Source: CAJBVG01 sp943372995
Lineage (GTDB): Bacteria; Bacteroidota; Bacteroidia; Sphingobacteriales; Sphingobacteriaceae
DNA: 64,000 nucleotides
NCBI GenBank assembly: GCA_943372995.1
Contig: CALSAQ010000004.1
Span: 225,985 to 289,984, forward strand
Direction of reading: 5' to 3'
The notes under the pieces are model-generated. The model was not told the origin of the DNA. It was given only the letters and a program-made list of their open reading frames with translations, and did no database searches. Position 1 is the stretch's first letter; every line of letters starts with the position of its first letter. Below are positions 52,855-61,549 of this stretch, in pieces. The position numbers and the translations under genes are program-made.

Positions 52855-54408
52855 ATGAGCGAAGAAAAAAAAATCTTCCAAACCACTTCTGGAATACCTA
52901 TTAAAGAAGTATATACCGAATCACCCAAACCATTAGAACTTCCTGGTCAGTTTCCTTTTACAAGAGGTATACAACCCGATATGTACAGAGGAAGACTGTG
53001 GACCATGCGTCAGTACGCAGGTTTCTCTACTGCTGAAGAATCAAATAAGAGATATCATTATCTTCTACAACAAGGTACAATGGGACTTTCGGTCGCATTC
53101 GATTTGCCTACACAAATTGGATACGATTCAGATCATGAATTTGCAGAAGGTGAAGTAGGAAAAGTAGGAGTAGCTATCGACTCCTTGAAAGATATGGAAA
53201 CTCTTTTTGATGGAATTTCCTTGGAGAACATTACTACTTCCATGACGATCAACGCTACTGCATCAACGCTGTTAGCAATGTATATCGCATTAGCGAAAAA
53301 GCAAGGTGCTGATATAAAGAAGATATCTGGAACTATTCAAAATGATATATTAAAAGAATATGCAGCTAGAGGAACTTATATATATCCACCTAAGCCCTCT
53401 ATGCGATTAATCACAGATATTTTTGAGTATTGCAGTAACGAAGTACCGAAGTGGAATACCATTTCTATTTCAGGTTATCATATAAGAGAAGCGGGTTCAA
53501 CTGCAGTGCAGGAACTAGCATTCACCTTATCAAATGGTAAAGCGTATTTAAAAGCAGCAATTGATAAAGGTCTAGAAATAGATGTATTTGCTAAACGTCT
53601 ATCATTCTTCTTCAACTGTCATAATAATTTCTTCGAAGAGATTGCAAAATTTAGAGCAGCCAGAAGAATGTGGGCAAAAATTACCAAAGATTTAGGGGCA
53701 AAGGATGTTAGGGCGATGCAGTTGAGATTTCATGCACAAACGGGAGGATCAACATTAAGTGCACAACAACCGATGAATAATATCATTCGTGTGGGTAATC
53801 AAGCGATGGCAGCCGTATTAGGAGGCACTCAGTCGTTACACACTAATGGTTATGATGAAGCACTTTCACTACCAACTGAAGAAGCTGCAAAGATTGCTTT
53901 ACGTACTCAACAAATTATTGCTTTTGAGTCGGGCGTTACAGAAACAGTGGATCCATTAGCTGGTTCATATTTTGTAGAGGAACTTACCGACACGATAGAA
54001 GCAGAAGCATGGAAGTATATTGATAAAATTGATGCCATGGGAGGCTCAGTAAATGCAATAGAACAAGGATATATACAAGAAGAAATTGCAAATGCTTCTT
54101 ATGAGTACCAGAAAGATATAGAAAGTAGTAAACGTATAATCGTAGGGGTTAATAAATTTACAGAACCTGCTAAACCATTAGAAAAAGTTTTTCGTGTCGA
54201 CGATTCTATTCGCCAAGTTCAAATGGCTAAAATAGAGAAGTTGAAATCTGAGCGTAACCAGCAAGATGTTAATCGTGCTCTTGAAAAACTAGCATTACAT
54301 GCAAAAGGGCAAGAGAATCTAATGCCTGATATTATTGAAGCTGTAGAGGCTTATGCTACTTTAGGAGAAATTGCGAATACCTTAAGAAATGTTTTTGGAG
54401 AATATTAA
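52855..54408 (+). CDS. Methylmalonyl-CoA mutase-type acyl-CoA mutase, large (catalytic) subunit
   Basis: 517 residues comprising only the substrate-binding TIM barrel of the B12-dependent mutases: GIQPDMYRGRLWTMRQYAGF, MGLSVAFDLPTQIGYDSDH, TISISGYHIREAGS and RLSFFFNCHNNFFEE. The cobalamin-binding domain is absent, so a separate B12 subunit encoded elsewhere is needed. The Tyr in MRQYAGF is the residue found in methylmalonyl-CoA mutases; isobutyryl-CoA mutases have Phe there. This suggests succinyl-CoA/methylmalonyl-CoA interconversion. Related acyl-CoA mutases remain possible. Confidence 0.88.
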   Translation: MSEEKKIFQTTSGIPIKEVYTESPKPLELPGQFPFTRGIQPDMYRGRLWTMRQYAGFSTAEESNKRYHYLLQQGTMGLSVAFDLPTQIGYDSDHEFAEGEVGKVGVAIDSLKDMETLFDGISLENITTSMTINATASTLLAMYIALAKKQGADIKKISGTIQNDILKEYAARGTYIYPPKPSMRLITDIFEYCSNEVPKWNTISISGYHIREAGSTAVQELAFTLSNGKAYLKAAIDKGLEIDVFAKRLSFFFNCHNNFFEEIAKFRAARRMWAKITKDLGAKDVRAMQLRFHAQTGGSTLSAQQPMNNIIRVGNQAMAAVLGGTQSLHTNGYDEALSLPTEEAAKIALRTQQIIAFESGVTETVDPLAGSYFVEELTDTIEAEAWKYIDKIDAMGGSVNAIEQGYIQEEIANASYEYQKDIESSKRIIVGVNKFTEPAKPLEKVFRVDDSIRQVQMAKIEKLKSERNQQDVNRALEKLALHAKGQENLMPDIIEAVEAYATLGEIANTLRNVFGEY

Positions 54409-54411
54409 TGT

Positions 54412-55161
54412 ATGAAAGTATTAATTACTAAAGCTTGGTTGTTTTTGTTTGCGCTACTGGTTGCTTCTTGTAGTTCAAAATTAACCCTTACTAAGCAACA
54501 AATCACACAATCTAAGATTGATACCAACATTGTTGCCGATGCCGCAATACTTAATTACTACAAATCGTATAAAGTCGCTTTAGATTCTCAGATGAATTCT
54601 GTTTTATGCTTTTCTGAAACAGAACTTACTAAGGGTCAACCAGAAAGTAAGCTTAGTAATTTTTTTAGCGATGCAATAGCAAATACCTGTAGAAAAAAAG
54701 GCTTCGAATTCGACTTTGCTATGCCAACAACAAATGGTGGACTAAGGGCTTCTTTACCGAAGGGGCCAATCACCATGAGAAATGCATTTGAACTTATGCC
54801 ATTTGAAAATGAATTAGTGATACTTTATTTAGATGGTGCTTCAGTTGAGAAATTAGCACGTTTTATTGTCGAAAAAGGAGGGCAGCCTGTGTCGGGTATA
54901 AATATAGTTTCAGCTAAGAATGCTGAAATAAAAATAATGGTAAACGCGTTGAGTATTGATAAATCGAAGACCTATAGAGTATTAACTTCTGATTATTTAG
55001 CTAATGGTGGCGACGGAATAGATGCATTTAAAGAGGCGAAGAGAAGAGATAATACAAACATTAAAGTAAGAGATGCTATCATCTATTACATGAGAGAAGA
55101 AAATAAAGCAGGAAAAACATTAAATCCAAACTTAGATGGACGAATTCAAATCGAACAGTAG
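54412..55161 (+). CDS. 5'-nucleotidase C-terminal domain lipoprotein
   Basis: A 249-residue lipoprotein (lipobox LLVASCSSK) consisting of the substrate-binding domain of the UshA/5'-nucleotidase family: NFFSDAIANTCRKKG, FAMPTTNGGLRASLP, GPITMRNAFELMPFENELV and SDYLANGGDGIDAF. In most bacteria this domain is the C-terminal half of one polypeptide. Here it is a separate gene, placed before the metallophosphatase half and overlapping it by 26 bases. The two products probably assemble in the periplasm or on the surface to hydrolyse nucleotides. Confidence 0.88.
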   Translation: MKVLITKAWLFLFALLVASCSSKLTLTKQQITQSKIDTNIVADAAILNYYKSYKVALDSQMNSVLCFSETELTKGQPESKLSNFFSDAIANTCRKKGFEFDFAMPTTNGGLRASLPKGPITMRNAFELMPFENELVILYLDGASVEKLARFIVEKGGQPVSGINIVSAKNAEIKIMVNALSIDKSKTYRVLTSDYLANGGDGIDAFKEAKRRDNTNIKVRDAIIYYMREENKAGKTLNPNLDGRIQIEQ

Positions 55162-56086
55162 GAGGAATTTCCTAAAAAACATTGGCTTATTGTCAACCAG
55201 CTTGGCACTTACTCCTTGGATTGGAGCAGAAGCAGAAGCAGGGATTGAGAAAGTAACTATTTTGCATACTAACGATGTGCACAGTAGGATAGACCCGTTC
55301 CCTATGGACGGTTCCAGAAATGCTGGCTTGGGAGGAGTGGCTAGAAGAGCGACATTGGTGAATCAAATCAGAAAAGAAGAAAAGCATGTACTCTTGTTAG
55401 ATGCAGGAGATATTTTTCAAGGAACGCCTTATTTTAATTTATACGGAGGAGAACTAGAGCTTAAGCTAATGTCCAAATTAGGGTATGATGCAGCTACTTT
55501 GGGCAATCACGACTTTGATAACGGGGTAGATGGTTTTAGTAAACACATGCATCATGCAAACTTCCCCATAATTTGTTCTAATTACGATTTCAGAAACACT
55601 TCCCTAGAAGGGAAAACGATTCCTTACAAAGTATTTCATAAGGGGAAGATAAAAATTGGTGTAATTGGCGTTGGTATAGAGCTAGAAGGATTAGTGGAAA
55701 AAAAGAATTACGGTGAAACGATATACTTAGATCCAATAATACAGGCGAATAAGTATGCTGCACTATTAAAGGAAGAAGAAAAGTGCGATTTGATTATATG
55801 TCTTTCACACTTAGGTTATAAATATAAAGATCAGAAAGTTTCGGATCAGGTATTAGCGAAACAATCGCAACATATCGATTTAATCATAGGAGCACATACA
55901 CATACTTTTATGACACAACCCGAAGCTTTGAAGAATGCAGATGGTAAGGAAGTTAAGATTTTTCAAGTGGGTTTTGCAGGTATTAATTTAGGTAGAATCG
56001 ATTATTATTTCGAGAAACAGAGAAACAAAAAGTCGTCGGTTGCGAGTACTTTACTCATTAATAAGGACTTCGATAATATCATCTAA
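55136..56086 (+). CDS. 5'-nucleotidase metallophosphatase domain protein, Tat-exported
   Basis: 316 residues. The twin-arginine signal SRRNFLKNIGLLSTSLALTP is followed by a calcineurin-like metallophosphoesterase: ILHTNDVHSRID, LLDAGDIFQGTPYFN, LGNHDFDNG, LSHLGYKY and GAHTHTF, all metal-site motifs of the UshA family. The nucleoside-binding C-terminal domain is missing because it is encoded by the preceding gene. Tat export implies that it folds, with metal, in the cytoplasm. The ATG at 55136 overlaps the previous gene by 26 bases, so the pair is coupled. Confidence 0.9.
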   Translation: MDEFKSNSRRNFLKNIGLLSTSLALTPWIGAEAEAGIEKVTILHTNDVHSRIDPFPMDGSRNAGLGGVARRATLVNQIRKEEKHVLLLDAGDIFQGTPYFNLYGGELELKLMSKLGYDAATLGNHDFDNGVDGFSKHMHHANFPIICSNYDFRNTSLEGKTIPYKVFHKGKIKIGVIGVGIELEGLVEKKNYGETIYLDPIIQANKYAALLKEEEKCDLIICLSHLGYKYKDQKVSDQVLAKQSQHIDLIIGAHTHTFMTQPEALKNADGKEVKIFQVGFAGINLGRIDYYFEKQRNKKSSVASTLLINKDFDNII

Positions 56087-56446
56087 AATGGGATGAAATT
56101 TCTACCTCGATTTTCGGAGAAATATGACTAAACAACTAATTTCTGTTTAACATAAATCGCCCAAAAAATCTTTAGAATTGATTTTCAATCATTTAAGTAA
56201 CAATCCTCGGAAATACTTGTAAAATCAAGGATTTTCACGTATGTTGATAAAATAATTCGGAAGGGTGTTAAAATATTTTTAAGAATTTTTTAACAAAAAA
56301 ATAGCATAGCGACGCGCAAACGCGGAAATGAAAATGTCAAGTGTTTTTTTTATTTTTTTGTTAAGAAAATTTTTCAAATATTCGTTGTTCCTAAGGAGCT
56401 GTAAAAAGCTTCATAACTAAATCAAATTAATTTTTTGCTCAGTAGA
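56087..56446. other. Intergenic region upstream of dnaA; possible regulatory or origin-like sequence
   Basis: A 360-bp, very AT-rich gap. It holds an 8-bp inverted repeat TGTTAAAA/TTTTAACA (56266-56273, 56288-56295), one DnaA-box-like TGTTGATAA (56242-56250, complement TTATCAACA, one mismatch to consensus), and a small GC hairpin CGCG-CAAA-CGCG (56313-56324). Long T and A runs follow. One near-box is too few to call an origin. No terminator or RNA gene is clear. Confidence 0.45.
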
Positions 56447-57874
56447 ATGATAGAGACAAGTACAAATGTTTGGGAAAATTGCCTTAAGATAATTAAGGAC
56501 AATGTGCCCGCACAAAGTTTTAAGACTTGGTTTGAACCCATCAAGGCGTTAAAACTAGAAGGGACGGTGTTAACAATTCAAGTTCCCAGTTTATTTTTCT
56601 ATGAATGGTTGGAGGAACATTACGTTAACTTATTAAGAAAGACGATTAAGCACGAACTAGGAGCTGATGCTCGTTTAGAGTACAACATCGTTGTCGATAA
56701 CGCATCATCAAATAGCAAAGCCCATACTATTAACATACCAGCTTCACCAAATGGAGAATTGAAAAATCCATCAGTGCCTATTCCGGTTACTGTACCTTCT
56801 TCAATCCGTAATCCTTTTGTGATTCCTGGTTTGAAAAAGATTAACATCGACTCTCAATTAAATTCGAAATATTCTTTTGATAATTTTGTTGAAGGCGATT
56901 GCAACCGATTAGCGAGATCTGCAGGATTCGCGGTGGCTAATAAGCCAGGAGGAACCTCTTTTAATCCGTTAATGATATATGGCCCTACTGGTTTGGGTAA
57001 AACTCACTTAATACATGCTATTGGCGGTGCAATTAAAGACCGTTTCCCCGATAAACAAGTATTATATGTAAATGCGGAGAAATTTACACAACAGTTTGTG
57101 GAGTCGATGAAAAATAATACCATCAACGATTTCAAAAATTTCTACCAGTTAATCGATGTATTAATTATAGACGACGTTCATAATTTTGCTGGAAAAGAAA
57201 AAACACAAGATATTTTCTTCCATATATTTAATGAACTACATCAAACCAATAAACAAATCGTATTAACATCAGATAAAGCTCCAAAAGATTTAATTGGTGT
57301 AGAAGATCGATTGTTATCACGTTTCAAATGGGGACTAACAGCCGATTTACAAGTTCCTGATTTTGAAACAAGGATGGCTATCTTATATAAAAAGATGCAA
57401 TCAGATGGAATTGAATTACCTCAAGATGTTGTGGAATATGTTGCTCATAATATCGATAGTAACATGCGCGACCTCGAAGGTGCGATGGTTTCATTATTAG
57501 CTCATTCGACATTAAATAAAAAAGAAATCGATTTGCCTTTGGCAAAACAGATGTTGAAGAACTTTATAAAAAATTCAAATAAGGAAATCTCTATAGAATA
57601 CATACAGAAATTGGTTTGTGAATATTTTGAAGTACCAGTTGAGATGTTAAAATCTCAAACTCGTAAGAGAGAAATTGTTCAAGCTCGCCAAATTTCTATG
57701 TACCTAGCTAAAAGTCACACTAAATCTTCTTTAAAATCAATTGGGATGCATTTCGGTGGAAGAGATCACTCAACTGTAATCTATGCGTGCCAAACGGTAG
57801 AAGATCTAATTGATACCGATAAGAAATTTAGAGCATACGTAGCTGATATCCAAAAGAAACTTAAGCTTAGTTAA
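56447..57874 (+). CDS. dnaA: Chromosomal replication initiator protein DnaA
   Basis: Binds DnaA boxes and opens the origin. The 475 residues have a domain I (NVWENCLKIIKDNVPAQSF), a variable linker, AAA+ domain III with Walker A GPTGLGKTH and Walker B LIIDDVHNF, and domain IV with the DNA-binding SIGMHFGGRDHSTVIYACQT. The frame opens at TTG 56435, but ATG 56447 gives the normal N-terminus MIETSTNVWENC. It is preceded by a 360-bp AT-rich region and followed by a strong convergent hairpin. dnaN and recF are not next to it. Confidence 0.96.
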   Translation: MIETSTNVWENCLKIIKDNVPAQSFKTWFEPIKALKLEGTVLTIQVPSLFFYEWLEEHYVNLLRKTIKHELGADARLEYNIVVDNASSNSKAHTINIPASPNGELKNPSVPIPVTVPSSIRNPFVIPGLKKINIDSQLNSKYSFDNFVEGDCNRLARSAGFAVANKPGGTSFNPLMIYGPTGLGKTHLIHAIGGAIKDRFPDKQVLYVNAEKFTQQFVESMKNNTINDFKNFYQLIDVLIIDDVHNFAGKEKTQDIFFHIFNELHQTNKQIVLTSDKAPKDLIGVEDRLLSRFKWGLTADLQVPDFETRMAILYKKMQSDGIELPQDVVEYVAHNIDSNMRDLEGAMVSLLAHSTLNKKEIDLPLAKQMLKNFIKNSNKEISIEYIQKLVCEYFEVPVEMLKSQTRKREIVQARQISMYLAKSHTKSSLKSIGMHFGGRDHSTVIYACQTVEDLIDTDKKFRAYVADIQKKLKLS

Positions 57875-57883
57875 TAAGCATTC

Positions 57884-57922
57884 ACTAGATACTAGACTTA
57901 ATTAAACAGTCTAGTATCTGGT
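57884..57922. terminator. Strong convergent hairpin between dnaA and histidine kinase gene
   Basis: A perfect 12-bp stem AGATACTAGACT (57887-57898) pairs with its complement (57908-57919) across a 9-base loop; the stem extends to about 15 bp with one G-U pair. It overlaps the histidine kinase stop codon (57911-57913). There is no long T run, so it may act as a hairpin barrier or a repeat element rather than a classic terminator. A diverged relative lies at 51797-51821. Confidence 0.65.
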
Positions 57923-59674
57923 TTCTATACCACTTTCCTTGAGTGGTAAAGTGAAACTAAAAGTACTTCCTTTCCCTAGCTCAGAACGTACCGAAATCCT
58001 TCCTCCATTTTTTTCTATAAATTCTTTACAAAGGAGAAGTCCTAAGCCTGTGCCTTTTTCAGCATTAGTCCCCATAGTACTATAGTTATTCATCCCAAAA
58101 AGTTTTCCGATATTCTCTGGATCGATACCTATACCAGTATCACTTACCTCAGTTAAACTGTAATTGCCTTTTATGGTTGAGCTTAATAATATTTGATGAT
58201 GTGGGTGACAATATTTAATAGCATTTGAAATTAGATTTCTGAATACTAGATCTATCATATTTCGGTCGGCGAAGACGATGGAGTTTTCGGGGATGTTGTT
58301 TATAATTACTAATGATTTCTCGGAAATTTGATTCTCCAGATGATTAATCTGCATAATGGAGATTAATCTTAGATTAATAAACTCTGGTTGTATACGCTCT
58401 CCTTTAAGTTGAGTGCGCGACCAATACAATAAATTTTCTAGTAAAGAAGATGTCGATTTTATTTCTGAATTCAGTATTGGAAGATGTGTCTTTAGCTCAG
58501 ATTCTGAGATTACTTTTTGGTCGAATAAACTCATCATCTCTTTTAAACTAGTAATTGGTCCTCTAAGATCGTGAGCAATAATAGAAAACATTTTATCCTT
58601 AAGTTGATTTAACGATAATAATTCTTCTGATTGTTTTTTTAAGATGATATCTGATTTTTTTCTTTCCGTAATATCTCTGAAAAATAAAATAACACCACTA
58701 TATATTGTATTTTTTTCGAACAGAGGGTTAATAGAAATTTCATAGCATAAGTCTCCAACAACGAGTTCTGCTGTAGATTGTACACGCTCTGAAATTTTTG
58801 ATGCGAAGTCGCGATCTACCTTAATATACTGGTCGTATTTATCACCTACCTTAATAGTTTTATGGTATAAAGAGTTTATGATAGATTTTAACTTGGTGTT
58901 CATGTCTATAATCCTATCTTGATTATCTAACACTAAAATTCCATCGTTTAATTCTTCAATAACTTTATCTCGAGCAACTGGAATAATGTCGAATAGTTTT
59001 AATTGTACTAAACCAAAACTGGTTAGAATACAGGTAATACTAAATGCGTAAGGAGTTAAATCGATATAACCTAAAGGACGATAATCGAATAAATAGGAAA
59101 TATTTACAATCCAAGGAATTAATGCGGCTAAAACAATAACATAGTTTTGCTTTCTGTAGACCTTGTCTGCTTTTACAAATTTATTAATTAATAAATAGAG
59201 TCCAGATATAAGTAGTGTGTAGAAAAATATGGTATGAATAATATACCAGGGTCCGATATCTAAACTAAGTAAAGGGAAAGGACCTGTGTTATCAATACTA
59301 ATCGATTTGTAGTAGAGATGATGATAATCGTTAGTCCATACCGCTATAAAAGTTATCGTGGGAATTGTATAAATCAACACCTCTCTTTTTATGGTGAGCC
59401 AATGATTTTTTCCAATAAACTTTACAATAAATTGCAGCCACATGGCTGGTAAAAATGCTACACCAATGTATTCTAGTCTTAGCCAAAATATCATGCTAAA
59501 GTAATCTCTCGAAGAAAGTTCTAATGCATAAGCAATACACCAAATGGAGATACCAAAAGTAATAAAGGAAAATTGTCTTACTGCTTCACCACTTCTGCGG
59601 AGAATAATAATAGACATTATAACCGATGCGATTCCACAAATAAGTAGAGATATGGAATAAACATTAAAATGCAT
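57911..59674 (-). CDS. Sensor histidine kinase with 7TM N-terminal domain and PAS domain
   Basis: 587 residues. An N-terminal region (about 1-230) has seven transmembrane helices of the histidine kinase N-terminal 7TM type. A PAS-like domain lies at about 235-340 (LNDGILVLDNQDRIIDMN). The HisKA domain has the H box FSIIAHDLRGPITSL (phospho-acceptor His368), and the HATPase domain carries NLISNAIKY, DTGIGIDPENIGKLF and GTGLGLLLCKEFI. The kinase looks complete and active. No response regulator lies next to it, so it is an orphan. Its stop codon lies in the hairpin shared with dnaA. Confidence 0.9.
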   Translation of the reverse strand: MHFNVYSISLLICGIASVIMSIIILRRSGEAVRQFSFITFGISIWCIAYALELSSRDYFSMIFWLRLEYIGVAFLPAMWLQFIVKFIGKNHWLTIKREVLIYTIPTITFIAVWTNDYHHLYYKSISIDNTGPFPLLSLDIGPWYIIHTIFFYTLLISGLYLLINKFVKADKVYRKQNYVIVLAALIPWIVNISYLFDYRPLGYIDLTPYAFSITCILTSFGLVQLKLFDIIPVARDKVIEELNDGILVLDNQDRIIDMNTKLKSIINSLYHKTIKVGDKYDQYIKVDRDFASKISERVQSTAELVVGDLCYEISINPLFEKNTIYSGVILFFRDITERKKSDIILKKQSEELLSLNQLKDKMFSIIAHDLRGPITSLKEMMSLFDQKVISESELKTHLPILNSEIKSTSSLLENLLYWSRTQLKGERIQPEFINLRLISIMQINHLENQISEKSLVIINNIPENSIVFADRNMIDLVFRNLISNAIKYCHPHHQILLSSTIKGNYSLTEVSDTGIGIDPENIGKLFGMNNYSTMGTNAEKGTGLGLLLCKEFIEKNGGRISVRSELGKGSTFSFTLPLKESGIETRY

Positions 59675-59713
59675 AATGTTGGGTTGTTGTTAATTTTAGA
59701 TATGCTTTACATA

Positions 59714-60472
59714 TCACCATCCACCGCTTGCTCCACCACCACCAAAACTACCTCCGCCAAAGCCACCGAATCCACCTCCGCTACTACTTCCCCCACCGAA
59801 TCCTCCGCCACCAAATCCACCACCTCCTATAAAAGGTGGGAAAAATCCACCACCACCTCGAACTCCTTTTCCATCTATAGATTGATATTTTCTACTTCTG
59901 CCTGCGATAAATATGAAGACAACAAATAAAATAATGATTAGGGTAAATGGAATGCCTTTTTTCTTCTTGTAATGATCTGCTTTATATTCTCCAGCCGCAA
60001 ATTTGAAAATTGCAGTACTTGCTAAATCAAAACCCTCGTAAAAATTACCAGCTTTAAATGCTGGCTTCATTTCTTTCTCAATAATACGTTTACAGATAGC
60101 ATCGGGAAGTACGCCCTCTAAACCATAACCAGTTTGTATGGTCATCTTTTTTTCCTCTAAACCCACTAAGATGAGAACTCCGTTGTTTTTCTCGGCTCTA
60201 CCAATTCCCCATGCATTGGCTAAGCGTACTGCATAGTCGCTAACCTCATATCCCTCCAAACTTTTTACTATAACAATTGATACTTGAGTCGATGTAGAAT
60301 CATTATAGGCTACTAATTTACTTTCTAAACTAGAAATTTCTTCAGCACTTAGTAAAGACCCAAAATCATTGACAAGACGATTTGATTTGGCAGGAAATTC
60401 CTGAGCAAAACTAATAGAACTGATCGAAAGAACTATGAATAGAATTATATACCTAAGAAAATGCAATCTCAT
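59714..60472 (-). CDS. TPM-domain membrane protein with Gly-rich tail (YgcG-like)
   Basis: A 252-residue exported protein. The signal peptide is YIILFIVLSISSISFAQ. The TPM domain follows (about 25-165: VNDFGSLLSAEEISSLESKL, TSTQVSIVIVKSLEGYEV, NNGVLILVGLEEKKMTIQ). A transmembrane helix (TLIIILFVVFIFIAG) comes next, and then a C-terminal Gly/Phe/Ser-rich low-complexity tail of about 50 residues ending GGASGGW. The tail is typical of YgcG-type TPM proteins. ATG 60472 is the natural start; the frame extends to 60502. It overlaps the upstream TPM gene by 20 bases. The role is unknown; such proteins associate with LemA. Confidence 0.85.
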   Translation of the reverse strand: MRLHFLRYIILFIVLSISSISFAQEFPAKSNRLVNDFGSLLSAEEISSLESKLVAYNDSTSTQVSIVIVKSLEGYEVSDYAVRLANAWGIGRAEKNNGVLILVGLEEKKMTIQTGYGLEGVLPDAICKRIIEKEMKPAFKAGNFYEGFDLASTAIFKFAAGEYKADHYKKKKGIPFTLIIILFVVFIFIAGRSRKYQSIDGKGVRGGGGFFPPFIGGGGFGGGGFGGGSSSGGGFGGFGGGSFGGGGASGGW

Positions 60473-60887
60473 CTGGAAGTTCGTTTTTATCGTCTTTATC
60501 ATAAGGGAAAAACTGCTTTAATTGTTCCCCAACTTTAGCAATACCTTGTTTTAAGCCTTCAGCCATTTCTGATTTTTTGAAATGAGCAACCATAATATCT
60601 TTTGTACTTTCCCAGAAGTTATCAGGTATTTTTTCATTAATTCCAGAATCGCCAATGATTGCAAATTTTCTATCTTCAATGGCAAGGTATATCAACACTC
60701 CATTTCGGAGCGCGGTCTCATGCATTTTCAACTTGTTGAAATGATAAACTGCGCGGTCCATTACTTCGGTCTCTTTGCATTTAGCTTCCACAAAAACCCG
60801 AATCTCTCCAGAAGTATTAAATTCTGCAGCTTGTATTGCGAGTTTTACCTCTTCTTGTTCTTCTTCGGTAAGTAAATGACTAGCCAT
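60453..60887 (-). CDS. Cytoplasmic TPM-domain protein
   Basis: 144 residues, almost all TPM domain: EEEQEEVKLAIQAAEFNTSG, IRVFVEAKCKETEVMDRAVY, RNGVLIYLAIEDRKFAIIGD and FKKSEMAEGLKQGIAKVGEQ. No signal peptide or clear membrane helix is visible, so it is probably cytoplasmic or peripheral. It starts 2 bp after the lemA stop and overlaps the next TPM gene. In many Bacteroidota the order is lemA, short TPM, YgcG-like TPM, as here. The function of the module is unknown. Confidence 0.85.
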   Translation of the reverse strand: MASHLLTEEEQEEVKLAIQAAEFNTSGEIRVFVEAKCKETEVMDRAVYHFNKLKMHETALRNGVLIYLAIEDRKFAIIGDSGINEKIPDNFWESTKDIMVAHFKKSEMAEGLKQGIAKVGEQLKQFFPYDKDDKNELPDEIAFS

Positions 60888-60889
60888 TG

Positions 60890-61471
60890 TTAGAATTTTA
60901 CTTCTGGTACTTTTTCTGCACCAGCATCTGCTTCGAAATAACCTTTTTTACTGAATCCAAAAATCCCAGCAGTAATGTTATTAGGGAATGATCTGATTTT
61001 AGTATTATACTGTTGTGTTACTTCGTTGAATTTATTTCTCTCTACTGTAATGCGATTTTCAGTGCCTTCCAATTGAGCTTGTAATTCTAAAAAGTTCTGG
61101 TTTGCTTTTAAGTCAGGATATTTTTCAACTACTACTAGTAATTTAGATAATGCTGATGTTAATTGACCTTGTGCTTGTTGGAATTGTTGAATAGACTCTG
61201 GAGTTAATTTACTTGGATCTACATTAACAGATGTTGCTTTAGCACGAGCTTCTGTAACAGATGTTAATACGTCTTTTTCGAAATTAGCATAGCCTTTAAC
61301 AGTATTCACTAAGTTTGGAATTAAATCGGCACGTCTTTGATAAACGTTTTCTACTTGTGCCCATTGGCTACTCACCTTCTCGTCCAATTTAACCATTGAA
61401 TTATATCCACATCCGCCGAATAATACTACTAATAATACTATACCGACAATAATTAATAAATTTCTGTTCAT
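60890..61471 (-). CDS. lemA: LemA family protein
   Basis: A 193-residue LemA protein. The N-terminal LLIIVGIVLLVVLFGGCGYN is a lipoprotein signal or membrane anchor (candidate lipid Cys21). The long helical domain follows: VENVYQRRADLIPNLVNTVK, EKDVLTSVTEARAKA and VTVERNKFNEVTQQYN-like sequence. The GIFGFSKKGYFEAD segment near the end is a typical LemA signature. LemA proteins are of unknown function and are encoded next to TPM-domain proteins. It is the first gene of the lemA-TPM-TPM operon. Confidence 0.92.
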   Translation of the reverse strand: MNRNLLIIVGIVLLVVLFGGCGYNSMVKLDEKVSSQWAQVENVYQRRADLIPNLVNTVKGYANFEKDVLTSVTEARAKATSVNVDPSKLTPESIQQFQQAQGQLTSALSKLLVVVEKYPDLKANQNFLELQAQLEGTENRITVERNKFNEVTQQYNTKIRSFPNNITAGIFGFSKKGYFEADAGAEKVPEVKF

Positions 61472-61494
61472 TTTCTTTTCAGTTTTTTACTACT

Positions 61495-61523
61495 CAAATG
61501 TATAAAAAAATAAACTACTTTTG
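61495..61523. promoter_or_regulatory. Divergent -7 promoter elements between lemA and flavoprotein gene
   Basis: The minus-strand TACATTTG (61502-61495) could serve lemA, and the plus-strand TACTTTTG (61516-61523) the flavoprotein gene. Both match TAnnTTTG, and they lie 24 and 26 bases from their start codons. The -33 elements are poor on both sides. The two sites are only 13 bases apart, so mutual interference is possible. Confidence 0.45.
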
Positions 61524-61549
61524 ATTTATATGTAAGATAAATACTTACC

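Noticed and set aside
56087..56446. Firm call of a replication origin
   Set aside because: Only one imperfect DnaA box is visible, and dnaA is not always at the origin in Bacteroidota.
59750..59870. CRISPR-like repetitive look of the 59.7-59.9 kb region
   Set aside because: The repetition is codons for Gly-rich tail; no regular repeats with unique spacers exist.
59669..59929. Plus-strand frame rich in Ser/Thr
   Set aside because: It is the complement of the Gly-rich tail of the TPM protein; low-complexity coding DNA, not a gene.
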